Origin: Canna indica
Taxonomy: Eukaryota; Streptophyta; Magnoliopsida; Zingiberales; Cannaceae
Direction: 5' to 3'
Assembly (NCBI GenBank): GCA_034359265.1
Contig: CP136890.1
Location: 97,799,501 to 97,863,500 of the forward strand
Length of the DNA stretch: 64,000 nucleotides
Below are positions 27,075 through 38,757 of this stretch, piece after piece; positions within the stretch are counted from its first letter, which is position 1, and each line of letters begins with the position of its first letter. Position numbers and translations under genes: made by a program. Under the pieces are notes generated by a model. The model worked only from the letters and a program-made list of their open reading frames with translations. It was not told the origin of the DNA and searched no databases.

Positions 27075-29320
27075 CGAGTCATCTGTCATACAGGCTCGCC
27101 ATTGACTCCCGAGTCAAGCCCGTGGCACAAAAAAAGAAAGCTTGGGGCCGAGCGCCAACAAGCATCTCTGGAACAGACCAGAAAGCTACTGAAGGCTTGG
27201 TTGAAGTGTATGTAGACGATTTGGTTGCGGAGAAGTGTGCCTCCGAAGTACACAGCTGCAAATTCCTTGGTTTTATGCTTACAAATTGAGGAATCGAAGC
27301 CAATCTTGAGAAGTGTTGGGCCATCCAAGAGATCCGTAACCCGCACAACATAAAAGAGGTATAGTAGCTCACGGGAAGAATGATCACGCTATCCAAATTC
27401 CTCTCCATGTCGATCGATAAAGTCGCACCTTTCTTCAAAATCCTAAGAAAGAAATAAGACATCTAGTGGGACGAGAAGTGCAAACGAGCATTCAAAGAGC
27501 TCAAGAGTTTTCTCGCTAGCCCATCGGTCTTTGATAAGTCACAACAGAGAGGGACACTCTTCCTCTACCTCATATATGGTCACGAAAAACGCCCTCGGCT
27601 CGGTGCTAGTTTGGGAATAGGAAAAGGATAAAAAACTAGCACACTTCGTCAGCAAGGTCCCATCGAGGCCCAAACACTAGCAGATTTCATCACTTAGTTC
27701 ATAAACCAAGAAGGCACCCCCGACCAAGTCAAAACTTAGACGATGTTTGTCAACGATGCCTCAAACGAAAAAGGAAGCGAAGTCGACATCATCTTGGAGA
27801 ACGATTAAGGAATCGCCCTAGAGCAATCCCTGCAATTTCAGTTCAAAGCCAACAACAATCAGACGGAATATGAAACCCTGATCGCTGGACTAAAACTTGC
27901 CTATGATGTAAACGCTCGGAAAGTGATCGTGAAAAGTGAATCACAGCTTGTCGTAGGACAAGTCAACGACAATTGCCAAGCGAGGGACCCTTCCTTAGAA
28001 AGGTATATCTCCCAAGTACATTCTTTAATGACTAATTTCGATGATTGTGTGATCTAGCACATATTCCAGGAAGAAAACATTCGAGCCGACCTATCATCCA
28101 AGCTCGTCAGCACTAGAAAACCTCAAAACAACAAGTCGATCATACAACAAGTCCTAGGCCAGCCGAGCATCCAGTCGATCGACACCTCGGTCAAAGTCCA
28201 AGCAGTCAAAGCAAATCACCGACTGGAGGACCCTTACATAATTTACCTCAAACAGGAGAGGTACCGAAGCATACCTCCAACCCAAACAAATTCCGAAGGA
28301 CGATGAGTTACTACAATGTGTCGGCCGATCGCAAACAAACACAGTGATACTAGAAGTACACGACGACATCTACAACAACCACATTGAAGGAGGATCCTTA
28401 GCGGCTAAAATCCTTCGGGCCGAATATTTCTGGTCAATCATGAAAAAAAACTTTGGTCTATATGTCAAAAGGTGTGACAAGTGCCATAGATTCTCTGAAG
28501 TCTCACAAAAGCATCCCGAGCCACTACATAGCTCAGAAATATACTAGCCATTTCATAGATGGGGCATCAACCTCCTCGGCCCATTCCCTCCGGCACCTAG
28601 ATAGGTAAAATATTTGGTAATAGCTATCGCCTACTTCACCAAATGGATAGAGGTCGAACCCCTAGCTTGGATCGTGATCGAGAAGGTCAAGAAATTCGTA
28701 TGGAAAAATATCCTCTACAGGTACGACATACCGCACGAACTTGTCAATGACAATGATACACAGTTTACAGATCAACTATTTTAGCAGTTTTGCTTGGACC
28801 TCAATGTCCAACAGTTCTTCTCTTTGGTAGAGCACCCGCAAACGAATGGCATGGCAGAATCAGCCAACAAGGTCATCCTGACATGTCTCAGAAAGAAACT
28901 TGACCAAGTCAAGGGGCATTGGGCTGAAGAGCTGCTCGGTGTGTTACGGTGCTACAACACAACCATCCAATCATCCACTCAGAAAACTCCCTATAGGCTC
29001 GTCTATGGAACAGAGGTCATGATCCCCGTCGAAATTGCAGAGCCCAACCTTCGCAGAACAACCTTTGACGGGCAAACCAAATCAAAAACTTGGTAGGCCG
29101 AACTCGACCACATCGATAAAGAACGAGAGCTCACCAGAATCAGGGAGGAAGCTATGAAACTCAGAATAGCTCAAAAATACGACAAAGATATCAAACTGAG
29201 AAACTTCAAAGGGGGAGACTTGGTTCTGCGGAAGATCGAACTCTATAGAAAGCCATCCGGGGAAGGAAAGCTCGCCCTGAACTGGGAAGGCCTCTACAAA
29301 TGGAAGCTATGGTCATTTAA
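27075..29320 (+). mobile_element. Decayed Ty3/gypsy retrotransposon pol remnant
   Basis: Plus-strand pol pieces appear in the usual gypsy order. They are: an RT remnant with the YVDD active-site motif at about 27209 and FLGFMLT after it; an RNase H domain with NNQTEYETLIAGLKLA (about 27850-27900); and an integrase with an HHCC zinc finger ending CDKCH (about 28340-28490) and core motifs DNDTQF and QTNGMAESAN (about 28750-28870). Several in-frame stops and shifts and an RT deletion make it inactive. Neither LTR could be recognised, so both ends are truncated or overwritten. It is an ordinary plant retroelement with no envelope gene. Confidence 0.88.
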
Positions 29321-29479
29321 ATATGTTGTTAGATGAATATTATAAAAATATAAAAAAGATAATATTGAAGGAAAAAAATTTAAAATTTTGAATTTATTAA
29401 CTTCTATGTTTTATGCATTAAAAATTTGGTTATACAAATAAATCAACATCTTCCTCTTCTAGATTAGGCCCCGAAAGTG

Positions 29480-30414
29480 GAAGTAGTATTAATTCTTAAT
29501 TTTCTCGTAGGGTAAAAAGATCTACATCTACTATTTTCAATGAATTATTTTTTTTTCTAGATCATTTTCATTCAAAAGAAATAGAGGATAATGAGATTTT
29601 AGCATGATGGAAAAAATAGAAAAATATTTATCTTGTGGTTTCCATCATGGCGTATGATCTACTAACTGTTTATTGTATACAGTAGTCTCTGAGTCTTATT
29701 TTAGTGCAGGAAATATAATTCTCAACGAAAGGAGGTGAATGAGTGCATAAACGATTGAAATGTGCATTTGTTTTAAAGACTAGTTGGATGCTAAAGACAT
29801 ATTACAAGATAAAGGAGGAAACGATACTTTGTCATCGGGAGAGGAGGAAGGTCAAACAAGTGAAGTTGGTCCAAGTACAAGTTAAATCTATAGATGATTA
29901 AAAATGTAAAAAAAAACTACGTAGACCCGATCCTTCTATAGTTTAATCATTGGGAGAGTACAAGTTAGAGTTGTCGTGATTAAGTCATTAAACTATAGAA
30001 TGTACGTATGCAACTTTTAAGGTGCGGTCTATTATAATAATTATAAAAATTTTATCTTATCAATTTGTGATTATTTTGACTTCGAGATAAATAAAAATTT
30101 GTTTTATAATAATTTAACTTTATAATTTTGATTTTTTTCAAATCTTTTATTAATTAGTAGTTATAGTTACTTTAAAAAATATATAAAACATAACATATAA
30201 TGAAGCTTAGTGTAGTGGTTAGTTCATCAAAACCTCTATTAGAGGTCGGTGGTTCTTCCTTTTTATGGAATAAGGTTGGCCTGAGCCTGGCCCGAGCCTG
30301 AAGGGGCGAGCCTTGTGTCGGGTTGGGCCTCCCCTTTAAGCAACCGAGTCGTGCCAAGCACGGCCCAAAGGTCAACGAACATGCCTCGGCCCGGGCACGA
30401 CCCATTGCCACCTA
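29480..30414 (+). mobile_element. hAT transposase C-terminal debris and right terminus
   Basis: Between 29570 and 29810, broken frames recall the C-terminal dimerisation region of hAT transposases: EDNEILA-stop-WKK, then MCICFKD-stop-LDAKD (compare the usual CLKDWLDA). Downstream, at about 30270-30414, the DNA becomes rich in GGCCCGAGCC-type subterminal repeats and ends CCCATTGCCACCTA, a typical hAT right end. A tRNA-like SINE head (30201-30257) interrupts the 3' region. The left half of the element is absent. Confidence 0.55.
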
Positions 30415-30427
30415 TACTATACAACGG

Positions 30428-30590
30428 TAGAGGTGGCAATGGGTCGGGCCCGCCCATGGGCGGCGTGGACCCAACCCGATTCTAGGTCGTGCTTGACCCG
30501 GCCCAAAAGCGGGTCGTGCCAAGCCCGACACGGGCCCGGCTAGGCCTAGCCCTGTGTCCACAGGCTAGCCCTGACCTAGTTTTCTGTGCT
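30428..30590. mobile_element. Second hAT-type terminus, inverted next to the first
   Basis: TAGAGGTGGCAATGGGTCG begins 13 bp after the preceding right end and is its near inverted complement. It runs into GGGCCCGCCC and GCCCGACACG subterminal repeats. This is the left end of another copy, truncated at about 30590 by the following AT-rich and SINE-like DNA. Confidence 0.5.
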
Positions 30591-30642
30591 AGACTTGAGC
30601 TTAATATATTATACTTATTAAAATTGTGTAAGAATAAATAAT

Positions 30643-30725
30643 AAGTCTTGGTGTGGTGGTTAGTTCATAAATAAATAATAAAAGTCAGTGGTTCGAGTCT
30701 CACCACCATCCTTTGGCCTCTATGT
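30643..30725 (+). mobile_element. tRNA-derived SINE-like unit
   Basis: An A-box-like TTGGTGTGGTGGTTAG (about 30648-30663) is followed at normal distance by a B box GGTTCGAGTCT (30690-30700) and CACCACC. These are the RNA polymerase III internal promoter elements of a tRNA-type SINE head. No tRNA cloverleaf can be folded, so it is not a tRNA gene. A second, more degraded head with the same 'gtggttagttcat' phrase lies at 30201-30257. The 3' end and tail are undefined. Confidence 0.55.
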
Positions 30726-31923
30726 AACACCACTCTAGAAACAATCACTTGTTTATTCCTATATTGTCCTTATATTTTTGAAATACAAAATATCTTACAA
30801 GCCAAACTACCTTTTAACTTCTCAAACCGGACCTCTTGGAAAAATTCTTCCTAGTTATCCATTTCACACCAATTCTCCCCGGTTATCCATTTTGGATCAA
30901 TTTCTAGTCCTTTTTCATTTCGTAGTATTGTGGCCTACACTTTTTGGTTCACTTGGTACGTTAGGAATGAGTGGATGCGCTCCGTGAGGCGTCTTCCCCC
31001 CACAAGCCTGGTGCTCATAATTATGACTCACTTGTGGGAGTATACCGTAACCATTAACTATGTTAAATGGACTCCCCTAAAATCGGGTTCTTACCAAATA
31101 AATTGTGGGTTATGCTAAGGACTTTAAGACTGCAACTGCTTTTGTAACTAGGAATTGTACCGGTACTTGTTTATCGGTTGGTTGAAGCACACTACTAATT
31201 CTTCTTCCTTTGCAAATGGAAGCTACGGCCATCATTCTGAGCTTGGGGCATGCACAACAAGCACATCTTTCTACTGTCACAATTGAAACCAAGTGCCTGA
31301 ACTGATTCAGAACAATACACCAGAATTGCAAATTATACTCGGTGAAGTCATCCATACGTCCTCCGAAGCTTAGAGCATATTTTATTTTCTGACATTTGCA
31401 GACTATGTTTTATCCGTTGGGATAATGTAATATTTTTTTACTGTTAAAAATAATATTATTGGTGGGATGGGATTTGTTGAGAAAGGCATGACTTCTACCG
31501 AGTGAAATGAGACAAGAATCTTCTGAAATAATTATAAATAATATAAGATAGTTTTTTAGTTTTTCATCTAAATAGCAAACTAGTTATTTTTTAAAAAGAA
31601 GCTAACATTATTGATCAAAATTTTGATAAGTAGAGATGATAGACATAAAAATTTTTGAGACTTAACGAGAGTTATTGTATAACTAAGACAAAATAAAAGG
31701 GTAATGGATATTATCTTACTACTTGAAATAATTTCTCACCATTTGTAGATTAAATTACCACCCCAAGTCAACCACACAGGTTTTAAACTTCCCTATCACA
31801 CTTCTACCCTTGATCAAAATGTCTGTGGCAGCTTGTAGTGAGATAAATAATGTTAGTCTATAACACAACCAAACAGTCAACCACAAACGATGGTCTACTC
31901 TCAGGATAGAAATCAACCACAAA
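30726..31923. other. Intergenic DNA downstream of the mS37-type gene
   Basis: No gene is supported. Several frames (30778-30987, 31110-31355) are open but without any family feature. The right part just below 31924 is the 3' UTR of the minus-strand small-ribosomal-protein gene. Confidence 0.4.
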
Positions 31924-32280
31924 CTATAAGAATTTGTCTCTCCCAAGCCGCTGCAGGTGGTGATTGATGGTTCTTGCGGGGTTTTTGGGTTTTCCTTTCT
32001 ACAAGAATAACAAAAGAATATGAGCTTGTCATTTAAGATGAGAAAAGATGGAAAAATCAATGATGGAAATGTGTGAAATAAATAAGTGCTGGGTCAAAAG
32101 ATGAAGCACCTGAGATTCCACACAAGAAAGCAAGAGATCCTTTCGTCTCACACACTTATCATCATTGTTCTTGTTCAGAGACAAGCAACCAAGGAAAGAT
32201 ACCATCTCTTTCATGCAAGGCTTTCCAACAGCACCAAACTTTTTGGGGTTTATGTACAAACCCCCTTTTTTCCTGCCCAT
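31924..32280 (-). CDS. Twin CX9C mitochondrial ribosomal protein, mS37 type
   Basis: Two exons, 32110-32280 and 31924-31998, separated by a 111-bp GT-AG intron, encode 81 aa. The N-terminus GRKKGGLYINPKKFG is the conserved opening of plant mS37 (CHCHD1/MRP10-like) proteins. Two CX9C pairs are visible, Cys22 to Cys32 (C-MKEMVSFLG-C) and Cys43 to Cys53 (C-VRRKDLLLS-C), which form the CHCH hairpin held by two disulfides. The tail NHHLQRLGRDKFL is basic. In other organisms mS37 is imported into mitochondria through the Mia40 pathway and sits in the small ribosomal subunit. The gene is short and easily missed because exon 1 runs open into the intron. No gene lies close enough to suggest a functional partner. 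Confidence 0.85.
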
Positions 32281-32876
32281 GATGCTACCTGAGTCTGATC
32301 ATAAGAAATTAAAGCCTTGTAAGGCTCTGCATATCCAGCAATGATAGAATAGAAAGAATGATACTGGATCATGGATGCTAAAAAAGTTCCATGTTCTAGA
32401 AGAGTCCATAATCATAACTCATTAATTTGCAATTAAGAGGAAATAACAATAGGGAGCAAGTGTGATGAATGGCAGCATAGGATAGAAGCATACATGCTAA
32501 CCCTGTTTTGAGTAGACTCAACTTCTAAGTTCTAACACAAAAATTTAGAACCAACTGACTAATTCAGATGTACAAAATTTTCCAGTATAATATCTTAGTT
32601 TGGCAGATATCTGTGGTTCCCATTACCTGTGCAAAAATGCAGACAGTGCGAAGTTAGCAGAAGATCCTTAGCCATAATATAAACTTACAAGTCTCCAGAT
32701 AACTGAGGACATAGGACATACTTTAGGTGGATTTAAAATCCAATCCACTTTCATGACTTCACCATCTGATCTGGTTGCCTTGAAATACTGCTATGTCAAA
32801 CAGAAATTTCTCTAGCTCCTTGGCTTCATGAATTCCATTCTAAGGCTTCGGTTCAGGTGCCTGACATGGTGTTGTT
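32281..32876. other. Upstream region of the mS37-type gene
   Basis: No gene. Non-coding DNA that must include the promoter and 5' UTR of the minus-strand gene. No clear TATA box was identified. Confidence 0.4.
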
Positions 32877-33361
32877 TCCTCTCACAAGGTCGAGTGCCGC
32901 CACCTCCCAAAATGTAATTTTCAATTGAGCAATGAGAATGTCGCTTTTAGCTCCATGATCTCCTCTTACAGATGCTTTGTTGCTTTATGAGTGTCCTCAC
33001 GAAGATCCATCATGTTCAACTCAAGTAGATCTTGAGCAGAAGCCAACTTTTCGATTTGGTCTACACTTAGATTGAGTCCTGCAGTCACATACCAACTCTT
33101 GCAATCACCTCCTCATGGACGGCTAGCAATGCCTCCATTACGTCCATCCTTTGACTGTGAGACTTTTATTGTGGTCTGGTCTGGGTTGGCCCTCGGCCAC
33201 AAGTTTCCCTTGTGTGGACATCACTGATTGACTAACGATACTAGATTCTTCATTGCCTTTGTGCGCCAATTTAAAATAATTCCTCTTACAAGATTGTTTA
33301 ATGCCCTTATGTGGTTTGTGTAATGACAAGAACATGAGCTTTGCCTCACTCTGATACCAAT
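32877..33361 (-). mobile_element. LTR retrotransposon leader and gag fragment
   Basis: On the minus strand, TGGTATCAGAG (33349-33359 reversed) is a tRNA-Met primer-binding site directly beside a putative LTR end (CACTACA-AT). A broken frame follows toward lower coordinates, with gag-like helical text such as VDQIEKLASAQDLLEL and EEIMELKATF, interrupted by stops. The element is truncated at about 32877. Confidence 0.6.
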
Positions 33362-34130
33362 TGTAGTGGACTTAGCTTTTTATGCACCTAATTGCCCATG
33401 TGGCTCCCTTGCTCCCTCAAACAAGGTATAAGTCTTCCCTTAGGATGGCAACACCCTGATCATAGGTCACAGTGCAAAGTGTTGAATGAATTACCAATCC
33501 CCCGCAACTTGCAAAAAAACGTTTGCAAAGTGCAAAAGTACACGACTCAGGAAAGAAAGTGTGAGGAAACTACTCAAATTTGTTTGCCAACACTATACTA
33601 GACACATACCCCATGGTGCTTTAAGGTTTGTGAGATAGCAAATTTGACGAAGCCATACCACACAAATGAAATTGGCCAAAAATGTGGTCGTGGCATACAA
33701 AAATAGTGTGTTTCTACAATTCTGCACAAGTCGTAGCGTGCTGCCTTCGCTTTTGCTTTGCACAACACATAACACAACTCATGTCATATGGCTAGCAAAG
33801 TCAAACAATTTAGCTCTGTTTTTCCATGTCATGGGCTGAGATGATGCAGGGTGGAAGATATGAACGAATTCCAACCCGTTTGCACCGCTTTAGCCAAAGG
33901 CCCCAAAACTACACCGACTCCTATCAACGAAGGAGAAAATTACAAGAACATAAAGCAAAATATGTACAATTTGTTAGGGACCGTCATGACACAATACAAA
34001 ATTTGACAAAAGCCAAGGGTCCCTAACCGATGGCACAATAGAGGGTGGCAACATGAGAATACTGTGAGAGGAAGTGGCAAATTAGAGGGTGGGTGAATAG
34101 TGTGTATTAGTAAAAAATAAATCTAATGTC
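33362..34130 (-). mobile_element. Probable LTR of the adjacent element
   Basis: On the plus strand the segment opens TGTAGTGGAC right next to the primer-binding site, as the inner end of an LTR should. The outer boundary could not be set, because no repeat partner is in the window; 34130 is approximate. Confidence 0.35.
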
Positions 34131-36590
34131 AAATTATCAGTTCTTAATTAAATACAAATGATAAATTCAATTTCTTAAGTGGAAGAAAGTAATAATCAAT
34201 AAATGCACAAACAAAGAAGCCAATGCTAACACACAAATTTATAGTGGGTTGGCTTTTGACCAAGCCTACAGCCACTACATAAGCTCTCCACTTACAATTT
34301 CCAACAAATCCAACAATTAAATAATTTCCAACAAGAGGATTTACAAGGCAAGAAGGCACCTCCAACACCTCAAGCTTCTAGGAAACCCTACTTGACCTAG
34401 TAACACAAGTGGATTTATGCCTCAAAACCAAGGCAATCACTCAAACCTTGACCTAACACCCTAAGTCAACTAAACAATTAACAAATACAAACCAAAATTA
34501 CAAAATAAATGAAGCAACAATTAAAATACAAGTACACAACTTCAAGAACAAACCCCTAGCTCCTATTAATGCCTTTTAATGATGAATCACGGTAGACAAA
34601 GGCTCAATCAAGAAAGGTATGCTCAAGCTAGGTTAAAAGAATCTCAACAAAGCTTAGTATGATGTTTCAATATAATAAGCATTAAGGACTAAGGATGGCT
34701 TTGAACAGATACATATAGAGTCATATGAAGTGGAGCTCAGAATAAACACTCAAAATAGCTAAAAAAAATTGCTGAAAAAAGAGTCGTCGGACTTGTCTAT
34801 CGAAAATCGGTCGTAGATTGGTCGAAGGTCAACCAAAGAAGTGATTGAAACTGCACCTATATGCAGTCTCATGTGATTCATGTTTCAAGGTTTTGGGCTT
34901 GGTTTTTAACTTCATCATCAAACATCCCAAGAAGATGTATGGGTATTCACTAATGACATCCAAATGCTAATAACTCAAACTATGTTGACATACTAAATCA
35001 TTTCATGATTAGCAAATAACTCAAACTATGTTAAGACATAGTACCTAATAAATAAGACAAAATGACCTTTATAAAAATATGGGTGGAAGAAAAAACAACT
35101 TCGGTTTTGGGTAAAGCTAGAAACAAGTTTGTATAATGACCAACTTGAAAAATGTCATGAGAAATTTAGTGCACAAGATATTTAACAATCAAGTACTACT
35201 CAGCTCCAAAATGCAGTCAGAGGAAAAATGTCATAGCTTGAGACTTTTCAATAAAATATTTACATGGACTATATATATGAATGAAAGAGGTGATGCTAAT
35301 TATACTTGTGCAACTTAAAGTTAATTTCCAAAATTTGCCGTCATGCTTGTCTATGTTAATTCTGCTAGAAAATGATCAGTATGAACATTTTTTTTTAATT
35401 GAACTATCTCATGCCCTTAGACCAAGAGAATAGCCCAAGATTGAATATCATAAAAATCTTGTGTATACATTCTTTTTACCGAATTTTTTCTTCATATTGA
35501 ATAAAGCAATTTAGTGGACAGCATTCAGATGACATTTGTTTCTAAATTCAGGTCAAGGTGAATTTTGTGTCCTGATGCATTTAGGCACCTTAAAACCTCA
35601 ACAACTCCTTTTTTTCATTATAGGAACCTATGAGTTTAAAGTTTAAAAAAATGCAAAAGAGATAGACAACCTCCACAAGAAAGTGATCTCAAACAAAAAA
35701 GATGATTAGTGATTCTTGAAAACAAAGCATATTCAAGTGTATCTCTGTAGCCAAATCGTGCCATGGGAAACCAGGAGTTTCTTTTACTATGAAACACAAC
35801 ACTACGTGCATAATAATTAGATTTCTGCTATCAAATGTTCTCCACGAACACAAGTATACTAAAGAAGAGCATAAAGTTGAATACAAAAATGTCTACGAAG
35901 AAGAAGACCAAGAAAGCAACTATACATCAAGTATAAAACTGACCAACAATAAAAGTATATATACATTAATAGTATAGAAGTAAAATCCGACCAACGATAT
36001 ATACATTAATAGTTTAAAAACTTAGGAAAGTGACCAAGAAAGCATGATATTTCAGTTCTGTTTAATTTTCCATTGGATGTATGATGCAGTTGCTAGAATG
36101 TCAATTTACATACATCATCATTTGTTGTAACACACAAAGTTATCAATAAGAAGCATTTATTAAAATCGCAAACATACATTACATTGTATTACTTATCAAT
36201 ATGGATAGAGACTAAATTAAAGTAGAAGCTTCCTTAGAAAATTACGCATGCATGCATGCAACAAATGTATTAAATTAATGCTTTGGTCAATGAGATGATT
36301 GATTGAGGATTTGTCCTTCCCACCTCTCTTGGACTTTATTTTGACCTCTTTAGGCTTTAGCGTGTGGAAGAGTCATACAAAGACTTAAAAAACAGTGATT
36401 GCGGTAGAGTAGGGCACTTCATTTGTATATTAGATTTGTTAGCTAGGGAAGAAAAAGTATAAGTGTATAACATCACAACCCCAGTCAACCAAAGCAAGAG
36501 ACAAATTACCACTTGTCACTTGTCAGTTTATATATATCATAATCATAGATAACAATGTTATTATAACATGTTTATAATGTGCTAATTGAG
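34131..36590. other. Intergenic DNA without recognised features
   Basis: No gene or complete element seen. A short (CATG)n run lies near 36247-36260. Confidence 0.4.
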
Positions 36591-36745
36591 CCAGGGAATG
36601 CTAGATCTTGTTATGCCAGGGAATGATAAAAGATCTGCTGTTATGAGATCTAGCATTCCTCATTATAAAAGCTCTCCAAAGTCAAAACATGATAATAGAG
36701 ATCTAGCATTCTTCATAATAAAAGATCTGTTGCTCATGCAAGTTA
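36591..36745. repeat. Clustered direct and inverted AGATCTAGCATTC repeats
   Basis: AGATCTAGCATTC followed by CTCATTATAAAAG or TTCATAATAAAAG occurs as two direct copies (from 36646 and 36699). An inverted copy, GGAATGCTAGATCT, lies at about 36596-36609. The block can fold back on itself. Origin unknown. Confidence 0.5.
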
Positions 36746-36989
36746 TCATAACAAGGAATGATTTCAGTATATCACAAAATATAGAAATATTTACTGACCG
36801 TGGAAGATGAACCGCAGTGAGCCGGCGGTGAGGAGAAGGAAATGCCGCAATGAGCCGGCGACCAGCGAACCACATTTAGTCATTTAGGGTTAGGAGAGGA
36901 CCTTATGTATAATGGTTGATGTGAAATTACCTTTCAACCCTTTTATGCTTAATAAGTTATATGGACAAAATAGAAATTTAATGTACACG

Positions 36990-37172
36990 AATATGCAGTG
37001 CGGATACGGTGTGGATCCGCATCCATATCTGTATTTGCACCGCATCCGCGTGGATATAATTTCTTTTTTAATTCATATTCGCATCCATATTAGTTTTTAC
37101 TTGCGGATATGGATAAGATACGGTGTGGATACGATTTTTAGTTGGCCGATGCGAATAAAATTGTCATCCCTA
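36990..37172. mobile_element. hAT-like terminal fragment with GCGGATACGG repeats
   Basis: Repeats of GCGGATAYGG/CCGCATCC on both strands lead to the end ATTGTCATCCCTA, which resembles hAT right ends. No left partner or target duplication was found. Confidence 0.35.
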
Positions 37173-38037
37173 CCCACCCCATTCCCCAAGTTTTCTGAAT
37201 CCAGCAAGCGGTGGATTTGGGCCAAAATAAATCCACCTAATTTCCAATCTGATTCTTATCCATTGCTGCTGCAAATGGTGGATAGGATTTTAAAAATCAA
37301 ATCCACCACCTTAATCATGCAAAGCAAACATGTCGTAAGAGTGCAAATGTGCAATCATAGTGGAGCTGAATCTCTTATACTCTAGAAGAACAAATTTATC
37401 ATGACTATGAAATTAATCAATATTGTGAAATGATGAGTAATTATTGATAAAAGAAAATGTAATGCCAAAACATCTTCCTGTGTTGGTTATCCACAAGTAA
37501 ACCATGGATGTCTTTTCAAACTTGCACTTATCATGATATCCATGTAGTTGTACACTTGTCATGATATTTCTTATTCTTCAATCAATATAAAATCTTCATT
37601 TGAAAGATAACAAGCATGTTTTTCTTTGACTTTTATTTTTTGGTTTGTTTTCAAGATCTATAATTGTTCTCTCTTGAGTATTTTTAATCACCAGAAGAGA
37701 CTCAAGAACTTCAATTTCCACATGCTCTCCCAATCAAGATGAGCATTGCCGATAGTAGAGTGACATACAAGCTGCTCGCGACTAGAAGGGGTAGTGTAAT
37801 TGCTTCATTTTGGGGGATTCTTGTATTTTTCTCTTCTTCTTTTTTTTATTACTTTGCTTCTTGTACCATTCCATGGCTTTTGAAATGAATATAAATATTA
37901 TTCCTAAAATAAGTTAATGCGAGAAAGCATATGAAAGAATGTAACACTCATATATTGGACGGAAGGAAATTAAGAAATACCAATTAAAATGAACAATGAC
38001 ATCAAATAACTATTAACTACTTGATTTCATCAGTGGC
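37173..38037. other. Intergenic DNA and LIP2 3' UTR
   Basis: No gene seen. The right end immediately below 38038 is the 3' UTR of the minus-strand LIP2 gene. Confidence 0.4.
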
Positions 38038-38721
38038 CTAAAAGGATCCATCTTGTTTCCACTGGATGTCTCCAAATTGAAATATCTTAGCGAAGGGCTT
38101 AATTAGTTGCTCGTGGATCACTTCATCCTCTGGCAATTCCATCTTTGTCTCTGTTCTCAAAGATGTGACTCCTTTATCTAGTATTCCACAAGGCACAATG
38201 TGCTTGAAGTAGTTCAAATCAGGATTTATGTTGAAGGCTAATCCATGTGAAGTGATGCCCGACGATATCCGAACACCAATGGCACCAATTTTTCTATCGC
38301 CAACCCACACTCCAGTCTCACCTGCTTTCCCAGGATGGACATTAACACCATAAAGGGATGTCACTTCTATCATTACAGACTCAAGACCTTCAACATATTT
38401 TCTTGCACCAATTCCGATCTCTCTTAGAGAAACAATGGGATAAAGAATAGCTTGCCTTGGCCCATGGAATGTGATAACACCCCCTCTTTCTGTGTAATGA
38501 AGCTCAGCACCCATGGCTTTAAGATCAGACTCAGAAACTAATAAGTTGTGATCAGTTCGCCTTTTTCCGAGTGTATATGTTGGTGGATGTTGAAGAGACA
38601 AGACAGTATCAAGAATGTTGCCAGCTTTTCTATCAGAAACGAGCCTCTCCTGGAGGTTAAGCGCATCAAAGTAATTAACAATTCCAAATTTGCAAGCCCG
38701 GAGAGTTCGTTGTAGTTTCAT
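38038..38721 (-). CDS. LIP2: Octanoyltransferase (lipoate biosynthesis), mitochondrial LIP2 type
   Basis: A single coding exon gives 227 aa. The LipB fold transfers octanoyl from acyl carrier protein to the lipoyl domains of dehydrogenase complexes, and LIP1 then inserts sulfur. Key motifs are visible: LQHPPTYTLGKRRTDHNLL (residues 43-61), RGGVITFHGPRQ (79-90), DRKIGAIGVR with catalytic-type Lys144, and SHGLAFNINPDL followed by HIVPCGI with catalytic Cys178. Length and text match the plant mitochondrial LIP2 family, which has no long cleavable presequence. The usual bacterial GPGQ is GPRQ here. A splice acceptor (TTATTTCAG, exon from 38757) sits 36 nt before the ATG, so the 5' UTR is split and its first exon lies farther upstream. 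A rearranged partial copy lies 1-2.4 kb upstream. Confidence 0.93.
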   Translation of the reverse strand: MKLQRTLRACKFGIVNYFDALNLQERLVSDRKAGNILDTVLSLQHPPTYTLGKRRTDHNLLVSESDLKAMGAELHYTERGGVITFHGPRQAILYPIVSLREIGIGARKYVEGLESVMIEVTSLYGVNVHPGKAGETGVWVGDRKIGAIGVRISSGITSHGLAFNINPDLNYFKHIVPCGILDKGVTSLRTETKMELPEDEVIHEQLIKPFAKIFQFGDIQWKQDGSF

Positions 38722-38757
38722 TTGGTGTATCTTGAATCTAGCAGTAGTGCAGCCTTC

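Noticed and set aside
30643..30725. tRNA gene
   Set aside because: A and B boxes are present, but no acceptor stem or anticodon arm folds; SINE-like instead.
31110..31355. 81-codon minus-strand frame
   Set aside because: No recognisable domain and no supporting splice context; probably chance in non-coding DNA.
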